64,000 nucleotides of DNA, taken from positions 310,001-374,000 of the forward strand of contig JANFNE010000049.1 of assembly GCA_024867545.1 (NCBI GenBank), written 5' to 3'. Of this stretch, positions 10,566 through 20,424 are shown piece by piece. Each line of letters starts with the position of its first letter. Position 1 is the first letter of the stretch. This stretch comes from Phytopythium helicoides (taxonomy: Eukaryota > Oomycota > Peronosporomycetes > Pythiales > Pythiaceae). The notes below the pieces were generated by a model. That model saw nothing but the letters and a program-made list of their open reading frames with translations, was not told the origin of the DNA and did not search any database. Position numbers and translations under genes: made by a program.

Positions 10566-11222
10566 GCTGCTGGCAAGTGGAGGGGGCTGGGGGCGGCGGT
10601 CTTGGGCTTCTGGCTGCTGCGCAAATGCCGAGTGAGCGCTGAGCGCTGGCAGCCGATGGCTTCAATGCGCCATGGGGAGGCTTCCAGGGGGAGCGGTATA
10701 CTTTATCCAAGTCAAATGCGAAGAGCTACGTTTCGTGCGACGTTTCGCGGACACAAGATCGCGTTTTGGATGGTATTTTGGGCGAAATGACCACCTCTGA
10801 TAGATGATGTCAAGCGAAACGAAAGGAGAGAAGAGTGGGGGTTAACGCGTTTGAGAGACCTCTGAAAGGTGATGCCGATGCAAATAGAACCGAAACTATT
10901 TTCGGTTGTCTCATAACGAATCTTGGCTAAATGGGGCGAGATGCTCATGAACATGACCGATGGAGGCATGTGAGCAGCGAGGGCTTGCGGTCGAGGTGAC
11001 CAGGAAAGTGCCTGTGATGGCGTCGAGTGCGTCTGCGAACGCGCTGCAGCAGAAAGCCAAGGCGGTGCGTGGATTTCGCTGCCTTGACCAAGTTGAAGCT
11101 CATTGACAGCATGGCTACACAACATGAATGACGAGTAGAAGAATCGGCATGTGTACATCACCGAGCGCAAGCGCGTATGTTCATGACTTTTATCTAGATG
11201 GAGATCGCCTTGACGAATCGCT
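10566..11222. other. Intergenic, nothing recognised
   Basis: 657 bases upstream of the phosphagen kinase (minus) and the small TPR-like ORF (plus), so it should hold both promoters. A long minus-strand open frame crosses it but its composition is not protein-like. Confidence 0.5.
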
Positions 11223-11465
11223 ATGAACCAGTATTTCAAGCGGGACGTCCCGACTGTCGACACGATAGTGGAGCAAGACAAGCTGGAGAAGCGACTCGCT
11301 GCAGCAAGGCAGGCCGGAGACTGGAAGCTCGAGGCGCAGGCGCTCATGCAACTCGGCCAAGTGATGAAGTGGCGCGGGTTTCTCGAGGAAGGCGATGCGT
11401 TTCTTGCGCGGTCGGCGTCAATTTTGCGTGCGCACACTTTCGAGCCGAGTGAGAGCAGTGCGTGA
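11223..11465 (+). CDS. Small TPR-like protein, 80 aa
   Basis: Short intronless ORF with an in-frame stop (11211-11213) just before the ATG. Composition and codon use resemble neighbouring genes. The segment from LEKRLAAARQAGDWKLEAQ through MQLGQVMKWRGFLEEG looks like one to one and a half TPR-type helical hairpins (A/L/G/W spacing). It may be a complete microprotein or the remaining exon of a larger TPR protein; I found no convincing neighbouring exon. No partner is suggested by context. Confidence 0.5.
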   Translation: MNQYFKRDVPTVDTIVEQDKLEKRLAAARQAGDWKLEAQALMQLGQVMKWRGFLEEGDAFLARSASILRAHTFEPSESSA

Positions 11466-12407
11466 GCATTGATGTGACGATTATAACGAGTCACAAAACG
11501 ATTCATGCCTGGCCATCCCGTGCTTAGTGCTTCGTCTGTGCTTCCGTGCCGATGAACACACCACGTCCGTGCAAATCGCGCTCGAGGATCTCGAATTGAC
11601 TTGTCGAACTCGAAGTGGTTGAACGTCCCGCTTTTGCTGCGCTCGTAAACCAAGATCACGCCCGACAAGCGCGTCATCGCGATCTTCACTGACAGCGATT
11701 TTGATGACGCTTGCCGTCAGCTCGCGGTCCTGATACCTTGGTAATCAATTCCATGCGGAATGATTTGTTCACTTCCCACCCTCATCGTGAAATTGACGGC
11801 CAGCGGCGCAGAGGAAAACTACGCTATGGTATAAGAAAGCTTTGAGTGAGCCCTCAGGACCTACCAGGAAGGTAGTTGTGTGGATTCCGATGATCTTTAC
11901 AAAGCTCAGCGTCGAAATCACTGGGATTTTCATTGTGAAAAACGTTAGCACCTCCTTGCCGAGCGCTGATAGGGAAGACACGAACTGCTAGCTGACAAGC
12001 CCGACGCAATGGTGCATCCTTCGGTCGCCACACAAAAAGTTTTGACTGAAATCGAGCCGACAGCATGGAGCTCGCTTCGGCTCCATCGCGATGACAGACT
12101 TGACGTGACGTTGAAGTCGCGGTTGCATACAAAAACTAGGTATAATCCACTTTCACTTGTGACGCCCCCTCGCTCAATGTCCAGTGCGTCCATCTCCCTC
12201 TCGCGTTTTTCCATTCGTCCCGCGACATGAATCACATCTCACAGGCGCAATCACCTCACAATGAGTCGATTTCGCGCTCTTCGTCATTCATCAAATTAAA
12301 GGTCCATTTGCCTCCGCCCAGGTCTCTTCCACCACCCGTTTGGTCCCAAAGGCGACCTCTCATAAAGCAAAAAGAGACCACCAAGCGAGAAAGGCCAGCG
12401 CTTCCTC
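11466..12407. other. Intergenic, nothing recognised
   Basis: 942 bases. Several overlapping frames on both strands, none with consistent protein-like composition. The last 200 bases are presumably the promoter of the lipid kinase gene. Confidence 0.45.
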
Positions 12408-14254
12408 ATGGCGCCCGCTCCCCCCGACGCTGCTGAAGGCGCCGAGCGCGTGGAGAAGATGGCGACGCGCGCACCGGACGCGCGAGGCAAAGATCCGTCA
12501 GGTGGCCAAGCGGCGGCCTCGAGACTGCAGCAGCTGCGGCTGGAGCGCGTGCACAAGTCGGTCTTCGGGGTGAGCCACGAGCTCGTCAAGGTGGAGCTGT
12601 CGCTCGCGCACGTGGCGTTCCTGGGCGGCGACAAGCCCGTCACGCTGCAGTGGGGCGACGTGCTCGGCGCGCACGTGCTCACGGCGAGCGGCGAGCGCCT
12701 GGCCAGCCCCGTGGACGTCGACGCGGTGGCCATGAGCCGCCACTACCTGCTGGGCGTCTTCGCCTGCCCCACGCGCACGCGCAAGCCCGGGACCGTCAAG
12801 AAGCGCCACCTCATGGAGTGGTTCTTCCGCTTCAAGGGGGAGCAGATGCAGGACGTGCTCCTGCTGCAGGCGTACGTCAACTTGCTCGCCGACCCGCGCT
12901 CGCTGCCGGCGATCGCCTCGGCCAGCAGCGTCGACGACATTGCGCTCGAGGAACGCGCGGCGAGAAAGTACCTCGTGCTGATCAACCCCGTCGGTGGCGC
13001 TGGTGGGTGCTGGCGTTGATGGCATTTTTCTTCATGACGTGCGCGTGCTGACGATTACGCCCCTTGGCAGGCAAAGGCGTGCAGACGTACGAGACAAAGG
13101 TCGCAACGATCTTCAAGTTTGCAAACATTGATGCGACAGTCAAGCTGACAGAGCGCGCCAAGCACGCGCTCGACATCATGAAGGAGCTCCCGCTCGGCGT
13201 GTATGACTGCGTCGTGGCGGTTGGCGGCGACGGCAGTCTCTATGAAAGTGCGTTGCCTTCGTTCAAATGTACGAGAAACAATTGAATGCCTGGTAACTAA
13301 CTGGCTGCGTGTCTACTCCCCAGTCGTCCAGGGACTGATGCAGCGCGATGACTGGAACAAGGCGATCCGGCAGCCGATCGGCATTATTCCCAGCGGTTCT
13401 GGGAACGGTCTCGCGCACACGATTGCGCATCAGAGCAAGGAGAAGGGCAAGCCGACGAACGCGGCGTTCATGCTGGCCAAGGGCGTCCCGCACGATCTCG
13501 ACATTACGTCGATGCGTAACGGCAAGGAGACGACGTACTCGTTCTTGTCGCTGGAGTGGGCGTCGATCGCTGACGTCGACATCGAGTCCGAAAAGATGCG
13601 CATGCTCGGTGACTTGCGGTTCACAGTCGCGTACCTGAACCAGCTCTTGTTCCAAAAGAAGGAGTATGCTGGCAAGTTGTGGTATCTGGACGAGGAGGCG
13701 TTCAACGGAGAGCAGCCGCCGCATTACTTTGATGTAGTGGATCCCGAGTCGAGGACGAGGCCAGCCATGGACTTGTTTGAGGATCCCGAGGCATTGACAT
13801 CAGGTGGCAAGTGGAAGGAGATTGGTGACCATTTCCGCCTTGTGTGGGTTATGAACATTTCCCATGCTGCTGGAGACGCTCTTCTTGCGCCGGGTGCTCA
13901 GCTGGACGATGGCTACAACTATATCACTTTGATTCACGGCGATCAATCCAAGAAGGATCTGCTCGGTATGCTGTTAGCCATGGAGAACGGCGAGCACCTC
14001 AACAAACCAGGGGTTCAGCATATCAAGACCAGGTGGGTTGCTTGCAGCAGGTGCAAATCCCATCCCATCGAGTATCAATCTAATATCTGGTTTGTGTTTG
14101 GCACTACAACAGAGCGTTCAAGATCCAACCGGAGCGTCCCGAAGATCTCATCTGTGTCGACGGCGAGCTGTTCGATGGTCCGTACCTGGAAGCGCAGGTG
14201 CACCGGGGTATGGCCCGGGTCATGACGATCCCAGCGTTCGCCAAGAAGGCGTAA
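12408..14254 (+). CDS. Sphingosine/diacylglycerol-type lipid kinase
   Basis: Four exons: 12408-13002, 13071-13247, 13324-14032, 14113-14254, with GT-AG introns of 68, 76 and 80 bases and frame kept throughout. The catalytic fold is that of the DAGK/sphingosine kinase superfamily: LVLINPVGGAGKG across intron 1 (nucleotide loop), VVAVGGDGSLYE before intron 2 (the GGDG motif) and IIPSGSGNGLAHT in exon 3. The order NPxGGxGKG then GGDG then SGSGN fits sphingosine kinase best. It would phosphorylate a long-chain base or diacylglycerol with ATP at membranes. The N-terminal 150 residues have a PH-like feel but were not assigned. No signal peptide seen. Confidence 0.9.
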
Positions 14255-14294
14255 AGCTTCTCTTTGTCAGCGTGTCATCGGGCGAAAATGCCGT

Positions 14295-14303
14295 TATATA
14301 AAT
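14295..14303 (+). promoter_or_regulatory. TATA-like box before the EF-hand gene
   Basis: TATATAAAT lies about 63-71 bases upstream of the EF-hand start codon and just after the lipid kinase stop. Position and sequence fit a core promoter; no other support. Confidence 0.35.
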
Positions 14304-14365
14304 GATGCAGCTCACTTGCATCGAAAGCTTTTATTAGCGGCGTTGACTCCACGTTTGCAGACATC

Positions 14366-15739
14366 ATGGGAGGCATGATGAGTTCCCCGGTCCCTGTGCC
14401 GGACGAGCGGATGCTTGCAATGATCGCCAAGCTCCACCGTGAGTTTTTCTAGGGCTCCAAACTCTCATCGCCATGGGGGCTCACTCACAAACATCTAATA
14501 CCTCCTCATCCTCAAAGTGACTGACAAAGACCTGCGCGTGCTCTACGGCAAGTTCACGAAATACGACAAAGAGGTGAGTAGGAAGTACGAATGATTACCA
14601 TGGGAACAGAGCCTGCGAACTGACGATTAGCGTCATCGTGCCACCGTTAGTGAGGAGCGGTCATTCTGGCCATTTTGCGCGATGGTGTTTAGCTTGCCCA
14701 GCCTCACACACTTGACGCAGTAAGAGCGGGACGATTGACCGGTCCGAGTTCTACAAGTCGATCGATGAGAAGAACTCGGAATTCGGCGACGCCATCTTCG
14801 CACTCATCGGTGTGTGGCATTGAGATCGTGTCTTTGCCAGCGTATCACTAATCACTGACCACTACTCCTGCTGCAGATGAAGACAACAGTGGTGTGCTCG
14901 ACTTTAGCGAGTACATTGAGGCACTTGGAAAGTTCTGCGTGCTGAGCAAGGAGGAGATCCTCAAGTGTAGGTGCTTTTGATGAGTGGATGCGGTCAACGA
15001 GGTACTGACGGATATGCTCCCCTTGCAAGTCTGCTTCAACGTCTTTGACGCCGATCGGAATGGCACCATTGAGGGCCAGGAGCTCAACCACCTGCTGGAG
15101 ATCCTACACGATGGGGAGGAGACGAGCAACATGAAGATGGCGCTCAAGGCGTTCGATTTCAACGGGGACGGTCGCATCGACTTTGCCGAGTTCAAGCAGC
15201 TGAACGCGCAGTTCCCGAGCCTGCTGTACCCGGCGTTCCGCATCCAGCAGAACATGCGGATCTTCACCATGGGCGAGAAGCTGGTGGAACAAAAAGATCG
15301 CCGACCTTACTGGCCGAGAAGGCCGAGCAGCAGGCGCGCGAGGCTGCGCTGGCTGCTGCAGCCGAAGGGGCGAGCGAGGAAGCGCTCAAGGCGCAGCGCG
15401 AGGCGGCTGCACTCGCCGCCAAGCAGAAGCGTCAGGCGCAAGCCATCCGCATCCGCATGGGGTGCCTGCAGTACCATTGCTGTCCGTGCCGACGGCACCT
15501 TGTACATTGTGAACGACACGACAGCAGGCGCCGCGAGCGACGACGACAGCGAGGAGGACGAGGAGGAGCGGCTGAAGCGCAAGAAGAAGGCGCTGACGGC
15601 CTCGGCCGCCGCCAAGAAGAACAAGCGAGAGAACATTGTCAAGGCGCCGCGCAAGCCGCTGACTCAGGAGGAGCGGCTCGAGCGCGCGCGCAAGCGGCGG
15701 CTTCGAGATATGCAGGACCGGCCGACGCGCAAGGATTGA
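14366..15739 (+). CDS. EF-hand calcium-binding protein with coiled-coil tail (frame disrupted)
   Basis: Five exons: 14366-14438, 14518-about 14573, about 14721-14809, 14877-14966, 15030-15739. Four EF-hands are recognisable: DKxKSGTI (across exons 2/3), DEDNSGVLDFSEY, DADRNGTIEGQEL and DFNGDGRIDFAEF, so it should bind several Ca2+ ions. After the fourth hand comes an Ala/Glu/Lys coiled coil, an acidic stretch (DDDSEEDEEE) and a basic tail. The frame is broken at four places, each in a doubled base: GG at 14573-14574 (in the exon 2 donor), GG at 15283-15284, TT at 15307-15308 and CC at 15474-15475. Dropping one base at each gives one continuous helical frame ending at 15739. I read these as sequencing errors in an intact gene. 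Confidence 0.8.
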
Positions 15740-16454
15740 TATTGAAGTCCTAGATGATCGCTCAGCATTGACGCATGAATGGCTACGCTTTGCTGCTGTC
15801 GCGTAATCGACTTCTCCCGTTTAGGTTTATTTGGAGCGCAATCAACGACGAAAGCATCCCCTCCACATAAACTTAATCGAGACATTGTCATCATCATGCG
15901 AGCCTTCTGTAGCGCATTGTTTACTTCCCCCCATGCCGTTCGGAAGGTTTCTGTCGCGGCCGTCATTCCGCCCTGATGTACCACCATTCCCTTCAAGAAT
16001 GCCGGTAACATCTCACCAAAACCAGGTCTATCCAATATGAGATCCCAAAACGCGGTGTCACGAATCTCGTCCGTCTCTCTTTTTGTATACTTTCAATCCC
16101 GTCCCTTCGCGTCACATCCCCCACCAAATCCCAAAACACGGTGTGCTCTCGCCCCGCACGCTTCTGCGTCGAAGCCCCATCGCAGGCATTCCTCCACCTC
16201 GCCGAGACCCCCGCGGCCGCCACTTCCGGCGCCTTCGACCAGGCCCCGCGCGCCTCCAGAGCTCCCAACGCGCCTCCGAGACCCACAGGCTTCGCACTCG
16301 CCGGCTTGCGCGCTCCTCCACAGCCCCAGCGAAGCGAAACAGCGCAGCAGAACAGACAGCGGCGGCTGATTGCGGGTGACTGGCCTCGCGCAGCGCTCCT
16401 CATCCCCCCTCTCTTCCCCGCCCCGTCGACGGCAGAAGTCCGAGAGAACGCGCC
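15740..16454. other. Intergenic, nothing recognised
   Basis: 715 bases after the EF-hand gene. Frames here are Pro/Arg/Ala-rich on both strands, the usual result of GC-rich noncoding sequence. It may contain the upstream part of the doubtful ORF that follows. Confidence 0.4.
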
Positions 16455-17159
16455 ATGCCATTCTGCGCGTCCAAAGCCCAGCGAGAAATGGACGGCGACA
16501 GCCAAGATGCGACTACAGGAACAGCAACAGGTGCAGGTGCAGGACCCGCGGGCTTGCTGCAGCAGATCCACCGACGCGTGAGGTCGCGCTGCTGCCCCAA
16601 CGAGGCGGCCGCGGCCTCGACGGAGCAGGTCGCGCCGCCGCCGGTGCCGGCCAGCGTCGGATCGGTCGGGCTCGCCCTCCCGTGCCTGCTCGAGTCGTGG
16701 AAACGCCGAATCGAGTGCATGGCCGAGGTGGAAAGCCCAGACGCGGACGACAGGAGTCGACGCCACGGCAACCGCAGCCTGCACCACCACCACCACCACC
16801 ACCGGTCGGCCAGGTGTCACCGTCAGCGACATCGGGATCGCTCGGCCGACAAGGCTTCAGACAGCTTAGCCCCGCCAGAGGTGACGTCCAAGCCAGTCAA
16901 CGACCAGACACAGCCAGGTTGTCCACCCGTGGGTCCGCCACTCCAGCCGCCATGCCTCTTCCGGGGGTTCGAGCTGCCCAAGTTGATGCACCCTCGACTG
17001 GAACGCCAGCGAGCGTGTGCGTCGCTCTCGGGGATCTGGGGCGTTGTCCTATCCCCGCCGTCGTCTCCAGAAGGTGAAGGCCCAGCGCCAACCACCAGGA
17101 CCTGGAGGAGGTGCCACCCGTACTGGAGAGGCAACGGCCCCTCGCCGTCATCTCCGTGA
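16455..17159 (+). CDS. Doubtful proline/histidine-rich ORF, possibly frameshifted
   Basis: The 234-residue frame begins plausibly (GLLQQIHRRVRSRCC, then a helical LLESWKRRIECMAEVE) but then becomes His-, Pro- and Arg-rich. The CAC repeat at about 16787-16802 reads as His here and as a Pro run in the +1 frame, and a helical basic segment (RRLQKVKAQRQ, RRHLREALFARV) appears in the remaining frame near 17060-17180. Such frame-hopping is what homopolymer errors cause elsewhere in this window. No family recognised; it could also be noncoding GC-rich sequence. Confidence 0.25.
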   Translation: MPFCASKAQREMDGDSQDATTGTATGAGAGPAGLLQQIHRRVRSRCCPNEAAAASTEQVAPPPVPASVGSVGLALPCLLESWKRRIECMAEVESPDADDRSRRHGNRSLHHHHHHHRSARCHRQRHRDRSADKASDSLAPPEVTSKPVNDQTQPGCPPVGPPLQPPCLFRGFELPKLMHPRLERQRACASLSGIWGVVLSPPSSPEGEGPAPTTRTWRRCHPYWRGNGPSPSSP

Positions 17160-17287
17160 GGCTCTCTTTGCCAGGGTACTATTTACCACTCTAATTGAGA
17201 TCACCATTGTGACGAAGGATTGTCCAGAACCATTTTGCTTTCCACTAATAAAAAATCGCCGAGCTCTTGTTGCCTCACTCACGATGA

Positions 17288-18748
17288 TCAGGACAATCCG
17301 TGCTCGAGAGCCCTCACGACTTTTTCTAATGACGCTCGAGTCGTGTCTCCTAGCCCCTCAGCTCGCGCGCAAACACGCAGCACGTCGCGGAACTCCCGTG
17401 CCTGCTCGCGATGCGCCGTCGTCTCGGCTTTTAGAGTCTCGACCTCTTGCAAAAGAGCACTGCACTTCTTTTCAGCGACCGCGTAATACTGCTGGAAGAA
17501 ACCCTGGATCAGCTCCTTCTCCGTGGCTTGCCGCTTCAGTGTGACGGGAGTGGTGCTGCCAGGAGTAGCAGTCAGGCGTTCGATACCAGTCGGTGAAAGT
17601 CCGTCTTCACGCCTCCGCTTCCTGCTCGGGGACGGGGTTGGTCTAGCTATAGGCGATCGTAAACGGTCTGGGGAAGCAATCGAAGAAGATCTGACTTCTT
17701 GCGCTTGGATTAGCTCGTGACACTGAGCTGTAACCGCAGCCAGCTTCTCTTCGAGTGTCGCCTTGTCTTCTTGGAGCTTGGTAATCTCTAGCGTTTGGGC
17801 CGCAACCTCTTCCTTCGTCGAACTCAAATCTGCGTGAGTTTGCTCCAGTTCATCGTTGATCTCGGCAGTATGCTGAGCTGTAGTGGTGGCCGAGTTCTCG
17901 TTGAGCTTTAGCCGCTCGGCAAGCCTCTCTAACTCGCTCTTGAAGTGTTCGCACTCTTTTTCCAGCGACTCCTTTTCCCTGCGGAGAGTTTCGCATTCAT
18001 CCATCAAATCCTGGTTTTGAAACTTCAGTCCGAGCACCTCGTCGTTCAGCTTGGAGTTCTTCTGTGCTTGCCGCCTCATCTTCTGCTTGGCGTCGTCCTT
18101 GAACGCCAGCAGTGCATCGCGCTCCTTGAGCAGCTTCTGGAACTCTTCATTGTCCTCCAGAGTATTCGAGCTCAGCATCTTCTCGTGGCTCGAGCGCAGC
18201 TCCGACAGCTCGACCTCCTTCTCCTTTTCGTTGACGCGCTTCTGCTGCAGCTGCGTTTCCAGCTCCAACACCCTGTCCTCCAGCAGCTGCCGCTCCATGG
18301 CCTCAAACTCCTGCGCAGCCTGTCTGTCTCCGCACACCCGCTTTGCAAACGCGTCTGCGTGCTGCTGCGCGAGCTCCCCCCACTTGCGCTCCGTCTCGGC
18401 GTCCTCCATTCGCTCCTCGCACACCGCAGCCTCCACGTGGTTCACAACGTCCCGCAGCACCATCGCGACCTGCTCCTGCTCCGCCTTGGCCACTTGAGCC
18501 GCCAAGAGCGCCGACAGATCCGTCAGCTGGCCCTGCCACGCCGCGCAACGCCCCACGAACGCGTCCACGCCGCGCGCAGTCTGCTCCGCCACGTTTCCCG
18601 CCGGTTTGCGCCTCATACTGAGCGCCAGAGAGCCGTTAACGGGTCCTCCGACGCCCCCGGCCGAGCGCTGGCGCTTCGGAGACCGTGGCGAGTCGCTCGC
18701 GCCCGCGCCGACGCCCGCGGGGCCTGCAGACCGCGGCCGCTTGTCCAT
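17288..18748 (-). CDS. Coiled-coil protein, uncharacterised
   Basis: 486 residues from the Met reading MDKRPRSAG; an extra 32 in-frame residues upstream look like leader. Intronless. The N-terminal 60 residues are Gly/Pro/Arg/Ser-rich and disordered. Residues about 115-385 form an almost continuous Glu/Lys/Leu coiled coil. Then follows a Ser/Pro/Arg linker with a KRRRED basic cluster (possible nuclear signal) and a second helical block (ELIQGFFQQYYAVAEKK). The architecture suggests a structural or centrosomal/nuclear scaffold, but no family motif was identified. Shares an upstream region with the divergent SWEET gene. Confidence 0.85.
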   Translation of the reverse strand: MDKRPRSAGPAGVGAGASDSPRSPKRQRSAGGVGGPVNGSLALSMRRKPAGNVAEQTARGVDAFVGRCAAWQGQLTDLSALLAAQVAKAEQEQVAMVLRDVVNHVEAAVCEERMEDAETERKWGELAQQHADAFAKRVCGDRQAAQEFEAMERQLLEDRVLELETQLQQKRVNEKEKEVELSELRSSHEKMLSSNTLEDNEEFQKLLKERDALLAFKDDAKQKMRRQAQKNSKLNDEVLGLKFQNQDLMDECETLRREKESLEKECEHFKSELERLAERLKLNENSATTTAQHTAEINDELEQTHADLSSTKEEVAAQTLEITKLQEDKATLEEKLAAVTAQCHELIQAQEVRSSSIASPDRLRSPIARPTPSPSRKRRREDGLSPTGIERLTATPGSTTPVTLKRQATEKELIQGFFQQYYAVAEKKCSALLQEVETLKAETTAHREQAREFRDVLRVCARAEGLGDTTRASLEKVVRALEHGLS

Positions 18749-18913
18749 CAACTCCGCCGCCTTGTAGCTCTCTCTTCCCGCCTTCTGTTGGCGCGGTTCA
18801 AAACCCCACACCACCACAGCAAAACACCCAAAACGCTCTCCCATTGGTCAAAATACCCATGACACCCCGCCATCCCTCCCTCTCATTCGCCAAAAAAAAC
18901 TAAATACCGGCCT

Positions 18914-18920
18914 TATAAAT
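18914..18920 (+). promoter_or_regulatory. TATA box upstream of the SWEET gene
   Basis: TATAAAT, 108 bases before the SWEET start codon, within the 279-base divergent region shared with the coiled-coil gene. Identification rests on sequence and spacing only. Confidence 0.4.
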
Positions 18921-19027
18921 ACCGCGGAACGGCTTTCCCCTCTCCAAGCGACATTCATCACTACGCAGCCTTTCCTGCCGACCGCCTGTCTCCTACGTCG
19001 CCGACCGACCGGCCGACCGCTCTCTTC

Positions 19028-19891
19028 ATGGCGCTGGACGCGTCGGCCCCCGCCGTGGTGGCGCTGCGAGCGAGCGCGAGCCTGGCGGCCTGCTACTTAT
19101 TCGCGAGTCTGCTGCCGGAGCTGCGGCGCGTGCAGAGCCGCCGAGACTCGAGCGAGCTGCCGGCGCTCCCGATCCTCACCATGCTGGCCAACTGCGTCAG
19201 CTGGGGGCTCTACGGGCTGCTGCTGCGCGACTTCTTTCCGCTCGTGGCCACCAACGTCGTGGGACTCGCGCTCTCCAGCTACTACGTCGTCGTGTACTAC
19301 CGCAACACGCGCGTCAAGACCGAGTTGCGGTGGCAGCTCGCCGTGCTGGCGCTGCTCTCGCTCGGACTCGTGATGCTCGTGGCCACCAGCACGGACGCCA
19401 CGCGGCCGGGCATTCAAGTCTGGGTTGGCTACATCTCCATCGTCATCGCAGCGCTCATGGTCGGCTCGCCGCTCGTCAAGGCCCGCGAGGTCATCCGCAC
19501 CAAGTCCACGGACGCGATGCCGCTCGGGATGATCGTCGCTGGAGCAGTCAACTCGGTGCTCTGGCTCGCCTACGGACTCGTTCTCGAAGACATGGTGGTT
19601 ATTCTCCCCAACGCGCTCAATTTGGTGCTCGGAGTGTTCCAGCTCGCGCTTCTGTGTGTGTATCGGAAGAGCAAGGCGAAGGGATACGACACGCTGGACA
19701 AGCATGCGATGGCCACCGACAGGAACCGCTCCAACAGCGATGATGCTGTGTCGTCGACTCCTCAAGTGAAACCTCTGAGTGGTGCTGGGCCCGAAGCTAA
19801 GGAAGACGGCATCGAGCTTGTTGTGGCGACAACCACGAGCGAAAACCTGTCACCGAGAAGCCGCAAGGTTGCAGAATTATCAGTATTGTGA
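19028..19891 (+). CDS. SWEET/MtN3-family sugar transporter
   Basis: 287 residues, intronless, seven hydrophobic segments arranged as two MtN3/saliva triple-helix bundles joined by a linker helix. The first repeat carries LPELRRVQSRRDSSELPALP and ANCVSWGLYGLLL; the second carries SPLVKAREVIRTKSTDAMPLG and NSVLWLAYGLVLEDMVV. SWEETs are bidirectional uniporters for mono- and disaccharides in plasma or vacuolar membranes. The 65-residue hydrophilic tail is cytosolic by family topology. The conserved Asn-containing NxVxWxxYG segment in each repeat supports a functional carrier. Substrate cannot be deduced. Confidence 0.93.
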   Translation: MALDASAPAVVALRASASLAACYLFASLLPELRRVQSRRDSSELPALPILTMLANCVSWGLYGLLLRDFFPLVATNVVGLALSSYYVVVYYRNTRVKTELRWQLAVLALLSLGLVMLVATSTDATRPGIQVWVGYISIVIAALMVGSPLVKAREVIRTKSTDAMPLGMIVAGAVNSVLWLAYGLVLEDMVVILPNALNLVLGVFQLALLCVYRKSKAKGYDTLDKHAMATDRNRSNSDDAVSSTPQVKPLSGAGPEAKEDGIELVVATTTSENLSPRSRKVAELSVL

Positions 19892-20424
19892 TGCATGGAA
19901 CCTGCATTGAAGATCGTGCACACATATAGGCTCGCCCAGCTCTGCTTCGGGTCGTTGAAACGGCGACTGGTTGAACGCGATCGAATTCCGCGTTGCCTGC
20001 GAAGCTTCTCTCTGGGTGTTGCAATGCTATTGGAGCCCAGATTTTCGTCGGCAGCATCAACTCCACTTTCAGAGGCTTCCAATCATGCTATTTTGATCGG
20101 CGCTAGGATAGGTCCCAGACGATTGAGCCAAGCTTGCAAACGAAAACGCCGGAAGCATAGATACGACGGTCCGACTTTGAGCAGGCAATCCATTGGATTG
20201 ATATTCTTGGGGAACCACTACGACTCAGCGACCACACCACCTGCGGTTTCCGAGGCCCGACCCGACCTCTATAATTAGTGGCAATCGAGATTCCCTTCAG
20301 CGGTTTCAACGTGGCTGGCAAAGCGAGCTTTCATGTCACTGGGGCACAACACATTTTGCAGCAAGAGGAGAAACTCCGCAGCTGAAGGTGGCAAAGTGAT
20401 TGGGCTTCAGGCGACTACACTGTT
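19892..20424. other. Intergenic, nothing recognised
   Basis: 533 bases before the first PDR transporter. A TATAAT-like element near 20269 lies about 150 bases from the start codon. Its length nearly equals the 530-base spacer before the second transporter, but the two do not look alike by eye. Confidence 0.45.

Noticed and set aside
10712..11689. 325-residue minus-strand ORF
   Set aside because: Composition is not protein-like, no motif, and it overlaps the better TPR-like ORF on the plus strand.
15993..16832. 279-residue minus-strand ORF with poly-Val start
   Set aside because: Arises from a CAC repeat and GC-rich DNA; no domain or consistent codon bias.
17945..18862. 305-residue Leu/Arg-rich plus-strand ORF
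   Set aside because: Antisense shadow of the coiled-coil gene; composition is the complement of Glu/Lys/Leu codons.
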